Source of the DNA: Sphingomonadaceae bacterium
Lineage (GTDB): Bacteria; Pseudomonadota; Alphaproteobacteria; Sphingomonadales; Sphingomonadaceae
Length of the DNA: 64,000 nt
Assembly: GCA_947453945.1 (NCBI GenBank)
Contig: CANGJB010000005.1
Location: 1 to 64,000, forward strand
Direction of reading: 5' to 3'
The position numbers and the translations under genes are program-made. Below are positions 43,861-52,181 of this stretch, piece by piece. A model generated the notes under the pieces. It was not told the origin of the DNA. It ran no database searches and saw nothing but the letters and a program-made list of their open reading frames with translations. Position 1 is the stretch's first letter, and each line of letters opens with the position of its first letter.

Positions 43861-45188
43861 GCGACGACCGTTACAGGAAAGTTCCCACCAGCCGCTTCTC
43901 GCGCTTTTCCGCGTTTGGCCAGATTGCGGGCGGCGTGGCGGGCGGGGTGATCGCCGAGGGCGCGAAGCGGCTGGCGCGCGGCGAGCGGCCGCAGATGTCG
44001 GACCTGCTGCTGACCCCGGCCAATGCCACGCGCGTGACTGAGCAGCTTTCGCGGCTGCGCGGCGCGGCGATGAAGCTGGGACAGATGATCTCGCTCGATG
44101 CGGGTGATCTCTTGCCGCAGGAGTTGACGACAATCCTCGCCCGGCTGCGCGATGCGGCGCATTTCATGCCGCCCAAGCAACTGCAGACCGTGCTGGCGGC
44201 CGCATGGGGACCGGACTGGCGGCGGCGCTTTGCCCGGTTTGAGGCGACGCCGATTGCCGCTGCTTCCATCGGGCAGGTCCACCGCGCCGAAATGCATGAC
44301 GGGCGCGTGGTGGCGGTGAAAGTGCAGTATCCGGGCATTGCCGCGAGCATCGACGCCGATATCGACAATGTGGCGACTTTGCTGCGCGTTTCGGGCCTGC
44401 TGCCGAAATCACTCGATATCACGCCCCTGCTGGTGGAAGCCAAGCGCCAGCTGCACGAAGAAGCGGACTACTTGCGCGAGGCCGAGCAGATGCGCCGCTA
44501 TGGCGCGATGCTGGCAGGCGAGGCCGAGTTCCTTGTGCCCGCGCCCGTGGACGAGCTGACCGGCCCCGGTGTGTTGACGATGGACTTCATCGCATCGCGC
44601 CCCATCGACACGCTGGCCGATGCGCCGCAGGACGTGCGCGACCGAGTGATGGGCGCGATGCTCGATCTGGTGCTGCGCGAACTGTTCACTTTCGGCTTCA
44701 TGCAGACCGACCCGAACTTCGCCAACTATCGCTGGCAGCCCGATACGGGGCACGTAGTGCTGCTCGATTTCGGGGCGGCGCGCGGGGTGCCGGTGGAGAC
44801 GCAGGGCGCCTATGCGCGGATGATGCAGGCCGGGCTGGACGGCGATCCTGCCGAACTGAAGCGCCGGATCTGCGAAGTGGGCTTTGCCTCCGAAGAGCAG
44901 CTCGCGCGGCACGGCACGGCGTTTGACGGGGTGATCTCGGTGATCATGGACCATGTCAACAAAGCTGATATCTTCGATTTTGCCGACCGCAGCTTTGTGA
45001 CGAAACTGCGCGATTTCGGCGAGCCGGTGGCGCAGGACCGCGACACCTGGCACTTGCCGCCGATGGATACGCTGTTCGTTCAGCGCAAGGTGAGCGGCAC
45101 GGCGCTGCTGGCGGTGCGGATGAAGGCGCGGCTGCCGCTGAAGGCCATGGTGGCGCAGCGGGTGGCGGAGCTGATCCTGCCGGCTTGA
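43857..45188 (+). CDS. ABC1/UbiB-family atypical kinase
   Basis: This 443-residue member of the ABC1 (AarF/UbiB) family has KLGQMISLDAGDLLPQELTTIL (K-x-G-Q motif, about residue 70), the ATP-binding AASIGQVHRAEMHDGRVVAVKVQYPG, the catalytic region LLDFGAARGV, and a C-terminal helical part. The family supports ubiquinone synthesis or lipid transport. It starts with a TTG (43857) that overlaps the DCC stop (TTGA); the longer frame upstream is the antiparallel content of the DCC gene. Confidence 0.9.
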   Translation: MSDDRYRKVPTSRFSRFSAFGQIAGGVAGGVIAEGAKRLARGERPQMSDLLLTPANATRVTEQLSRLRGAAMKLGQMISLDAGDLLPQELTTILARLRDAAHFMPPKQLQTVLAAAWGPDWRRRFARFEATPIAAASIGQVHRAEMHDGRVVAVKVQYPGIAASIDADIDNVATLLRVSGLLPKSLDITPLLVEAKRQLHEEADYLREAEQMRRYGAMLAGEAEFLVPAPVDELTGPGVLTMDFIASRPIDTLADAPQDVRDRVMGAMLDLVLRELFTFGFMQTDPNFANYRWQPDTGHVVLLDFGAARGVPVETQGAYARMMQAGLDGDPAELKRRICEVGFASEEQLARHGTAFDGVISVIMDHVNKADIFDFADRSFVTKLRDFGEPVAQDRDTWHLPPMDTLFVQRKVSGTALLAVRMKARLPLKAMVAQRVAELILPA

Positions 45189-45192
45189 GCCG

Positions 45193-46134
45193 CTACTTCA
45201 GCCAGCCGGCCTCGCGGTACCATGCGGCGGTAGCCTTGAGCCCTTCCGGCGTATCGATGCGCGCACGCCAGAGGCTGCGGGGCGGCTGGAGCCCTTCCCC
45301 CACCATCCAGTCCGGATGGCAGATATAGCGCGCGCGGTCGGGCGTGAGCTTGGCCTTGGAGCCGCGCACTAGCCGGTCAGCCCGCGCGGCAAGGCCGATC
45401 AGGCGGGGCGAGAGCGAGAGCGGGCGGATGGGTTTCTCGCGAACCGCCGCGCCGATAGCCTGAGCGAGGCGCACGTGCGTCCAGCCGCCCGGCTCGCCGT
45501 CGTCCGGCTCGAACATCCGGTGAGTAACGTCCTCGCTGCTGGGGAGCAGCGCAAGCAGCAGTTCGGCCAGATCGGCGACATGGATCACCGAAAGCCGGCC
45601 CGGCGGCGGCAGCGGCACCACCCCGCGGCGCGCAAGGCGGAACAGCTCCAGCATCTCGGTATCGCGCGGCCCGAACACGGCGGGCGGGCGCACCACGGTC
45701 CAATCGAGGCCGGAAGCGCGGACCAGCTTCTCCCCGCGCAGTTTGGAGGCGCCGTAGATCGACAAGTCCGGTTCGCGCGCGGCGAGCGAGGAGACGTGGA
45801 CCACGCGGCCGACGCCCATCTCATGCGCAGCCTCGATCACGCGCAGGGTGCCTTGCACATTGCCAGCATCGAACCCCGCCGCATCGGGCGCATTCACCAC
45901 TCCGGCGATGTGGATCACCGCGCTGGCGCCGTCCATCAGGCGCCTCAGCGCTGCGGTATCGGCCAGATCGCCATCGACCCATTCGACCCCGCCGCGCAGG
46001 CGCTGCTTGCGCCGGGTGAGCGCGCGCACATCGAGGCCGTGGCGGCCTGCGGCCATGAGCACTGCCTGCCCGACAAAGCCGGTCGCGCCGGTGACCGCAA
46101 CAAGATCACCGCCGCTGCCAGCAGTGGTGATCAC
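45193..46134 (-). CDS. NAD-dependent epimerase/dehydratase-like SDR
   Basis: This 313-residue extended SDR starts with VAVTGATGFVGQAVL (nucleotide-binding G-x-x-G-x-x-G), has HIAGVVNAPD, HVSSLAAREP and the active-site Y-x-x-x-K (IYGASKLRGEKL). The layout is that of the complex-I-like/NDUFA9 group. It starts with a GTG overlapping the proB stop (GTGA). Substrate unknown. Confidence 0.88.
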   Translation of the reverse strand: MITTAGSGGDLVAVTGATGFVGQAVLMAAGRHGLDVRALTRRKQRLRGGVEWVDGDLADTAALRRLMDGASAVIHIAGVVNAPDAAGFDAGNVQGTLRVIEAAHEMGVGRVVHVSSLAAREPDLSIYGASKLRGEKLVRASGLDWTVVRPPAVFGPRDTEMLELFRLARRGVVPLPPPGRLSVIHVADLAELLLALLPSSEDVTHRMFEPDDGEPGGWTHVRLAQAIGAAVREKPIRPLSLSPRLIGLAARADRLVRGSKAKLTPDRARYICHPDWMVGEGLQPPRSLWRARIDTPEGLKATAAWYREAGWLK

Positions 46135-47276
46135 AGCATTACCAGCTGATCGCGGTGGATCAGCGCCGAGCGCGGGGCATAGCCAAGCAGCGCCTCATGT
46201 TCTGCCGAGGGGCGGCCCATCAAGGCCGTGCACTCCGCCGCATCATATTCGCTAAGCCCGCGCGCAAGGACCGCGCCATCGGGGCCGAGCACGGCAATCG
46301 CATCGCCGCGAACGAAAGCGCCGTCGACGCGGGTGACCCCGGCCGCGAGGAGGCTGGAGCCGCGCGACAGGGCCGCTGCTGCGCCCGCATCGACTGCGAC
46401 TGCGCCTTTCATGCGCAGCTTGCCGCCAAGCCACGCCTTGCGCGCCCGCGCCTTGCGTCCGGTGCGCGGGGGCGGGCAGAACAGCGTGCCATTTTCCGAG
46501 CCCAGCGCGGCGGCAATGGGACTTTCCGGGCGGCCATCGATGATCGCGAGCGCGATTCCCGCGAGCCCAGCGATCTCGGCGGCCTGAAGCTTGGAGGTCA
46601 TGCCGCCCGAGCCGAGCCCGGAGGACGAGCCGCCGGTGGCCATGGCGTGGATTTCGGGCGTGACGCCGCGCACCACCGGCACGCGCACCGCGCCTTCGAG
46701 GCGGGGATCGCGATCATAGAGCCCGTCGATATCCGAAAGCAGCAGGACCGCGCTGGCGCCCGCCGCCTGACCCACGCGCGCGGCCAACCGGTCGTTATCG
46801 CCGAAGCGGATTTCCTCGGTGGCTACGGTGTCGTTCTCGTTGATCACCGGCACGGCGCCTGCGCTGAGCAAAGTGCCGAGCGTGGCGGTGACGTTGAGAT
46901 AGCGGCGGCGATCCTCCAGATCCTCAAGCGTCAGCAGCACTTGCGCCGCGATCAGTCCGTACGCGGCGAGAAGCTCTGCCCAGAGCCCGGCGAGCGCGAT
47001 CTGGCCGACGGCGGCGGCGGCCTGCGCATCGGCAAGGCTGCCCCGCCCGCCACGCGCAAGGCCGAGCTTGCGCGCCCCCAGCGCAATCGCGCCAGACGAA
47101 ACGACGATCACATCCTGCCCCCGCGCGCGCGCAGCGGCGATTTCCGCGACCAGCGCCGTGAGCCATGCGCGGCGCGGCGCACCATCTGCACCCACAAGCA
47201 GCGCGGAGCCGACCTTGATCACAAGGCGCGGGGCCTCGGCAGGATCAGTCAGCAGGGCAAGGCGTTCGATAGACAT
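46131..47276 (-). CDS. proB: Glutamate 5-kinase
   Basis: This 381-residue enzyme performs the first step of proline synthesis. N-terminal amino-acid kinase domain: LVIKVGSALLV, VVSSGAIALGARKLG, INENDTVATEEIRFGDNDRLAARV. A C-terminal PUA domain (GAVAVDAGAAAALSRGSSLLAAGVTRVDGAFVRGDAIAVLGPDG) is present. Feedback inhibition by proline is known for this family. It precedes the epimerase, and obgE lies upstream across a repeat-filled gap. Confidence 0.97.
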   Translation of the reverse strand: MSIERLALLTDPAEAPRLVIKVGSALLVGADGAPRRAWLTALVAEIAAARARGQDVIVVSSGAIALGARKLGLARGGRGSLADAQAAAAVGQIALAGLWAELLAAYGLIAAQVLLTLEDLEDRRRYLNVTATLGTLLSAGAVPVINENDTVATEEIRFGDNDRLAARVGQAAGASAVLLLSDIDGLYDRDPRLEGAVRVPVVRGVTPEIHAMATGGSSSGLGSGGMTSKLQAAEIAGLAGIALAIIDGRPESPIAAALGSENGTLFCPPPRTGRKARARKAWLGGKLRMKGAVAVDAGAAAALSRGSSLLAAGVTRVDGAFVRGDAIAVLGPDGAVLARGLSEYDAAECTALMGRPSAEHEALLGYAPRSALIHRDQLVML

Positions 47277-47335
47277 GTTGGGCGCCGCTTAGGGGAAATG
47301 CAGCGGCGCGGGAAGAGGTTGCCCGCCTGTGCTTC

Positions 47336-47480
47336 GTCATTCCGGCGTTCGCGGGAAACCGTAAGTGCGGGCGTAGCGTTTGCTGCTCTGGGTTCCCGCC
47401 TTCGCGGGAATGACGAAGTGTGGGGTGCGGCGGGCACGGCGTTTGCCGCGCTGGATTCCCGCGAAGGCGGGAATGACGAC
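47336..47480. repeat. Three CGGGAATGACGA-type repeats in tandem
   Basis: The obgE-proB gap holds three copies: CATTCCGGCGTTCGCGGGAA near 47339, TTCCCGCCTTCGCGGGAATG near 47392, and TTCCCGCGAAGGCGGGAATG near 47456. The same family occurs at 3725-3834 and 9487-9516. Confidence 0.8.
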
Positions 47481-47513
47481 GATGGCGGAGATGCGAGGCC
47501 GGCTAAGCTCGGC

Positions 47514-48569
47514 TCAGATCGGCGACCAGGGCGCTGCGTCTTCGGCATCTTCCACTTCGCCGCTGGGCCGTTCGGTGGCGGTGGCGGCGGGGAGGTGCTG
47601 GAGCACGGCATCGAGCAGCGCGCCCATGCCCCTGCCGGTGGCGCCGGAGATGGGGAACACGCGTTTGGCGCCGGCGGCGCGCAGTTCGGCGCGGAAAGCG
47701 CTGACGAGTTCGGTATCGACAAGATCGATCTTGTTGAGCGCGATCAGGCGCGGCTTTTCATCAAGCCCGCCGCCGTAGGCTTCGAGTTCGTCCTGAATGA
47801 TGTGCAGCGCTTCGGCCGGATCGGTGCCGTTGATATCAATCAGGTGGATGAGCACGCGGCAGCGCTCGATGTGGCCGAGGAAGCGATCGCCCACCCCTGC
47901 CCCTTCGGCAGCGCCGGCGATCAGGCCGGGAATATCGGCGAGGACGAATTCGCGGCTCTTGTGGCGGACCACGCCAAGCTGCGGACGCAAGGTCGTGAAG
48001 GCGTAGTCGCCGACTTTGGCCTTGGTGTTGGTGATCTGGTTGATGAAAGTGGACTTGCCGGCATTCGGGAGGCCGACGAGACCGACATCGGCCAGCAGCT
48101 TGAGCCGCAGCCAGACGTACATTTCCTCACCCGGCCAGCCGGGGCCGGACTGGCGCGGAGCGCGGTTGGTGGAGGACTTGTAGGACAGGTTGCCGCGCCC
48201 GCCATCACCGCCGCGCAGCAGGACCGCGCTCATGCCGGGCTCGGTCAGATCGAGCAACACCGTCTCGCCATCATCATCGATCACCTGGGTGCCGACGGGG
48301 ACCTTGACGACGAGATCCTTGCCGCCTGCGCCGGTGCGGTTCTTGCCCATGCCGCCGATGCCGCGCTGGGCCTTGAAATGCTGGGTGTAGCGGAAGTCGA
48401 TCAGGGTGTTGAGCCCGGTGATCGCTTCGAACACGATATCGCCGCCCTTGCCGCCATCGCCGCCATCGGGGCCGCCGTATTCCTCATACTTCTCGCGCCG
48501 GAAGCTGACCGCACCGGGGCCGCCCGCGCCCGAACGGATGAAAATCTTGGCCTGGTCGAGAAAATGCAT
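47514..48569 (-). CDS. obgE: GTPase Obg
   Basis: This 351-residue GTPase has the glycine-rich N-terminal Obg domain (MHFLDQAKIFIRSGAGGPGAVSFRREKYEEYGGPDGGDGGKGGDIV) and the G domain: GLPNAGKSTFI (G1), DIPGLIAGAAEGAGVGD, NKIDLVD (G4). It acts in 50S assembly and cell-cycle/stress signalling. It is upstream of proB in the usual sphingomonad order. Confidence 0.97.
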   Translation of the reverse strand: MHFLDQAKIFIRSGAGGPGAVSFRREKYEEYGGPDGGDGGKGGDIVFEAITGLNTLIDFRYTQHFKAQRGIGGMGKNRTGAGGKDLVVKVPVGTQVIDDDGETVLLDLTEPGMSAVLLRGGDGGRGNLSYKSSTNRAPRQSGPGWPGEEMYVWLRLKLLADVGLVGLPNAGKSTFINQITNTKAKVGDYAFTTLRPQLGVVRHKSREFVLADIPGLIAGAAEGAGVGDRFLGHIERCRVLIHLIDINGTDPAEALHIIQDELEAYGGGLDEKPRLIALNKIDLVDTELVSAFRAELRAAGAKRVFPISGATGRGMGALLDAVLQHLPAATATERPSGEVEDAEDAAPWSPI

Positions 48570-48764
48570 GGAGGAGTTCTAGCAGAAAGAGGGGAGAATG
48601 TCCCGAACTGCTGGCGTTTCAGGCCAGTGTGCCGGAAATGGGCTCAGGCTGAGCCGAGAATGGTGCCTTCCAGGAACCGTCGCGCAGCGGCCATTCGGGC
48701 CGTGAGCACCGGAAACGCAGAAAGGTGCCGTTCGCAGGCCAGCATGTGACCATTTACGGCATAC

Positions 48765-48840
<76 letters not shown>

Positions 48841-48977
48841 GTTCCCAGTATCCTCCGGCATGACAGCGCGAACGCTGCCCTGACGGGAGCGCGCGCCTTA
48901 GCCCAGCCGCGCTGCGCTTGCCAAGCGCTAATTGCTTGGGCGCGGGATCACCCGGGTCTCACCCACCTCTGTCGCAG

Positions 48978-49694
48978 TCAGGGCGTGCCAGCCGTGGGGG
49001 CAGGAGCCGGCGGGCCGTACCTGGCATTCCACTCCGCCAGATCGCTGCGGTACATTTCGTAGCGGCGGTAGAAATCGTCGTAGACTACCTCGATACTCGG
49101 CAGGCTGCGCAGCGCGAAAGCTTCGAGTTCGGTGGGCTTCACCCCGGCCATATCGCCGCTGACCACAAGCGCCGCGTTGCAGAACTCGTTCATCGCCGGC
49201 GGCAGCGCGAAGTGGTTGTAGACCGAGGTCATGTAAGCTTCGCGCGGGGCGGTGAACTTCGCGCCGTAGCGGCCCTTGAACTCGGCATCGACCTTCTTGT
49301 TCGCGGCCGTGAGCGGCTTGGCGTACGTCTTGAGGAAGACCTTGTAGCGCGGCAAAATCTCGGCGTGCTTGGGATCGCTGCAATTGAGTGCGGCGACATT
49401 GAACGCCGAGCGCAAGTTCCACACCATCTGCGTGGGCGTGATGTTGCGATTGACCGACTGCCGCAGGCCCGAAGCATCAAGCGGCGGGACGGTGAGATGA
49501 TCGCTCGCGCCTGCAGGCGGCTGGGGCTTCGGCGGCGGCGGGATATAGGGCTTGGCCGGCGGCGGCGGCGGCGGGGGTGGCGGCGGCGGCGTGGGCGCGG
49601 CGCAGCTTGCAAGCGCAGCGGCGAGCACGGCCGCCGGAAGGAAACGGGCAATCTTGTTGAAAGCAGGCACCGAAAGGCGCGCGTAACGAGGCAT
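48978..49694 (-). CDS. Proline-rich lipoprotein of unknown function
   Basis: This 238-residue lipoprotein has lipobox LASC at residues 28-31 and a run of proline after it ([22 protein letters not shown]), a probable spacer that lets the mature part span the periplasm. The folded part runs from about residue 65 to 230 and has three cysteines ([16 protein letters not shown]). I do not recognise a family. An alternative start is not evident. The fold could be alpha-helical. Confidence 0.75.
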   Translation of the reverse strand: MPRYARLSVPAFNKIARFLPAAVLAAALASCAAPTPPPPPPPPPPPAKPYIPPPPKPQPPAGASDHLTVPPLDASGLRQSVNRNITPTQMVWNLRSAFNVAALNCSDPKHAEILPRYKVFLKTYAKPLTAANKKVDAEFKGRYGAKFTAPREAYMTSVYNHFALPPAMNEFCNAALVVSGDMAGVKPTELEAFALRSLPSIEVVYDDFYRRYEMYRSDLAEWNARYGPPAPAPTAGTP

Positions 49695-49747
49695 GCGGAA
49701 AAGTCCCCCGGGGAAATCGATCGCTTGCCTTAACCCGCTAGCAGCAC

Positions 49748-49784
49748 AAAGAAAATGCCCGGCGAGCCAGAAGGCCCGCCGGGC
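49748..49784 (-). terminator. Rho-independent terminator of the Bax-inhibitor gene
   Basis: On the minus strand the stem GCCCGGCG ... CGCCGGGC is followed by ATTTTCTTT. It starts about 30 bases after the stop of the gene at 49815. Confidence 0.88.
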
Positions 49785-49814
49785 AAGGCAATGTGATTGC
49801 AGTATTGCTTCAGA

Positions 49815-50558
49815 TCAGCGGCGATCGCCCATGAACTGCAGCAGGAACGTGAACATATTGACGAAATCGAGGTAAAGCGTGAGCGCGCCGAGCACGATCA
49901 TCTTGCCTGCGAAATCGGTACCAGCCACCTGATCATACATCAGCTTGAGCTTCTGCGTGTCATAAGCGGTGAGGCCCGCAAAGATCAGCACGCCGAGGAA
50001 GCTGATGCCCCAGGCAAGGCCCGGCGACTGCAGGAAGATGTTGATCACGCTGGCGATCAGGATGCCGACAAGGCCCATGATCAGGAACGTGCCGAGGCCC
50101 GAAAGGCTCTTCGTGGTGGTGTAGCCATAGAGGCTGAGACCAGCGAAGGCGCCCGCAGTGGCAAAGAACGTCGCCGCGATCGACGGGCCGGTGTAGACCG
50201 CGAAGATCGAAGAGAGCGAGATGCCCATCAGCACGCTGAACGCCCAGAACAGGCCCTGCATCGTGACTGTGGAGATGCGGTTGGCGCCGAAGCTCATGAC
50301 CATCACGATGGCCAGCGGCGCAAGCGCGACGAGCCAGCGCAGCGGGGTGCCGAACACGGCCTCCGCCATGCCCGAGGTGGCGAACAGCAGCGCAACCACG
50401 CCCGAAAGCAGCACGCCCGAGGCCATGTAGTTGTAGATCGACAGCATGTAGCGGCGCAGACCAGCATCATACGCGGCACCGCGCCCGGCGAGACCCGCCG
50501 CAGCACCGAAGCCTGCCGAGCTCCAGCCTGAAGGCTGGGGGTCATTCCAGTTTGCCAT
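49815..50558 (-). CDS. Bax inhibitor-1 (YccA/YbhL-type) membrane protein
   Basis: This 247-residue protein has seven predicted membrane helices and the BI-1 pattern: NYMASGVLLSGVVALLF, WVLSGISLSSIFAVYTG-like start of helix 4 (LMGISLSSIFAVYTG), YGYTTTKSL, and FAGLTAYDTQKLKLMYDQVA with the di-Asp sensor region late. Bacterial members are pH-gated calcium-leak-like channels. GGAG lies 11 bases upstream of the ATG. Confidence 0.92.
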   Translation of the reverse strand: MANWNDPQPSGWSSAGFGAAAGLAGRGAAYDAGLRRYMLSIYNYMASGVLLSGVVALLFATSGMAEAVFGTPLRWLVALAPLAIVMVMSFGANRISTVTMQGLFWAFSVLMGISLSSIFAVYTGPSIAATFFATAGAFAGLSLYGYTTTKSLSGLGTFLIMGLVGILIASVINIFLQSPGLAWGISFLGVLIFAGLTAYDTQKLKLMYDQVAGTDFAGKMIVLGALTLYLDFVNMFTFLLQFMGDRR

Positions 50559-50702
50559 GACGTACCAAACTCCGTTTCGGCCCGGGATGGGCCAAGTGAA
50601 TGCAATATCGCCCCAAACTCATGCATTTTCAAGCGCCGGGACCATAACCGAGTGTATCAAAGCGTAATAAGCTGGGGTTTTGGCCCGGATCGGTATTCAG
50701 GC

Positions 50703-51506
50703 CTATCCGCCGCGCGCAGCCCGCGTCATCTCCGCGCTGCGATCGCGCGCGCCGCGCAAGGTATCGGTGAGCAGCGCGACGAGGCGCTTGTCCGCATCGA
50801 GCACATCGATCCCGACTTGCGTGACGCCGCCGGGGCTCGCCACGCGGCGGGCCAGTTCGCCGGGTGCGTGGGGCGAGGCTGCTGCGAGGGCAGAGGCGCC
50901 TTCGACCATGGCAAGCGCAAGCCGGTCTGCCTGGGTGCGCGGCAAGCCAAGCGCGGCTGCCGCTTCAGCCAGCGCATCGATGAAGCGGTAGACGAAAGCA
51001 GGGCCGGAGCCGGCGAGCGCAGTGACGAGATCCATCTCGCCCTCTTCCGCCAGCCATTCCGCCGGGCCGAGCGGGGCCATCAGCGCTTCGGTCCTCTCTC
51101 GCGCGGAGCCGGCGGCATCACCGAACAGCGCGATGGGCGATTTGCCGATCGCGGCAGCAAGATTGGGCATGACGCGCACCACGGCGGCAGCCTGCGGGAA
51201 AGCCGCGCGCAAGGTGGCAAGATCGACACCCGCGAGGATCGAGAGCAGCAGCGTGCCCTCCCCCACATGCGGGCGGATAGCATCAGCAGAGGCGGCTAAC
51301 TGCTGCGGCTTGAAACCCAGGAGCACGACTTCGGCAGGGACCGCGCCTGCGGGTGGGCCTTGCAGCAGAGTGACCCCGGTCGGCGCTTCGGCGAGCATGG
51401 GGTCGACCACCGTGAACGCAGCCGGATCGAACCCGGCGGCAAGCCAGCCGGCGAGCATCGCGCCGCCCATGTTGCCGCAGCCGAACTGGAGAAAAGAAAA
51501 GGTCAT
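50703..51506 (-). CDS. proC: Pyrroline-5-carboxylate reductase
   Basis: This 267-residue enzyme makes proline from pyrroline-5-carboxylate. N-terminal Rossmann motif FGCGNMGGAMLAGW, family blocks VRVMPNLAAAIGKSPIALFG and ALAGSGPAFVYRFIDALAEAA, and the C-terminal VASPGGVTQVGIDVLD. The start at MTFSFLQ is by homology; the frame extends upstream 12 codons. It complements proB in the window, and a YbjN-like gene is 13 bases upstream. Confidence 0.96.
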   Translation of the reverse strand: MTFSFLQFGCGNMGGAMLAGWLAAGFDPAAFTVVDPMLAEAPTGVTLLQGPPAGAVPAEVVLLGFKPQQLAASADAIRPHVGEGTLLLSILAGVDLATLRAAFPQAAAVVRVMPNLAAAIGKSPIALFGDAAGSARERTEALMAPLGPAEWLAEEGEMDLVTALAGSGPAFVYRFIDALAEAAAALGLPRTQADRLALAMVEGASALAAASPHAPGELARRVASPGGVTQVGIDVLDADKRLVALLTDTLRGARDRSAEMTRAARGG

Positions 51507-51519
51507 GCCGCCGCCCCGC

Positions 51520-52023
51520 TCACGCTTCGCCCGCAGCGTCAATCAAAGCGCTGGCGAGCGCTTCGGCGGGGGTCTTGTCCCCCCAGAGGAGGAACTGGAA
51601 GGCCGGGTAGAAGCGGTCGCATTCGTCCACCGCCGCCTCGATCGCGGTTTGCGCCTGGACGAGGCTGAGCAGACCATCATCGCCCAGCATCAGGCCGTGG
51701 CGATAGAGCAGCACCGAGCCGTTGGACCACACATCGAAGTGGCCGAGCCAGACTTGCTCGTTGATCAGCGCCATGACCTCGAACATCGGGCCACGCTTGT
51801 CATCGGGCACGCGGATATCAGGCAGGCAGAGGATCTGGAGCACGTGATCCTCGCTGCGCCAGATGCAGCGCAGCTGGTAATTGGCCCAGCTGCCCTGAAT
51901 TTCGCCGTGGATCTCGTCGTCCGAAACAAACTCGCAAGGCCACCCGCGCGCCTCGAACAAAGAGGCGAGCATATCGACCGGCGCCGCATCATCGCGTTCG
52001 CTGTCTTCTTGGCCGGTGCGCAT
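51520..52023 (-). CDS. YbjN-domain protein
   Basis: This 167-residue protein shows the YbjN/T3SS-chaperone-like fold: VDMLASLFEARGWPCEFVSDDEIHGEIQGSWANYQLRCIW, LQILCLPDIRVPDDKRGPMFEVMALINEQVWLGHFDVW. Many sphingomonads place it before proC. GAGGAT precedes ATG 52023. Function is not established in this lineage. Confidence 0.88.
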   Translation of the reverse strand: MRTGQEDSERDDAAPVDMLASLFEARGWPCEFVSDDEIHGEIQGSWANYQLRCIWRSEDHVLQILCLPDIRVPDDKRGPMFEVMALINEQVWLGHFDVWSNGSVLLYRHGLMLGDDGLLSLVQAQTAIEAAVDECDRFYPAFQFLLWGDKTPAEALASALIDAAGEA

Positions 52024-52181
52024 CACGAAATCCTCGGGGGAGGCCCGGACTGGGCCCGGGTGCAGCCATCGCGGAGGCAGCGCGCGGCGGCAATCGGGCT
52101 CCGGTGCGGGGCTGGGCAAAACTCGACTAGTCTGTTCATAAGCTGTGGAGAAGCAGTTGAACGCGCGGCGGATACTTCCCG

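Noticed and set aside
46155..48749. An 864-residue plus-strand open frame over proB and obgE
   Set aside because: It spans two well-recognised minus-strand genes and the repeat-filled gap between them, and has no domain. It is an artefact of high GC content.
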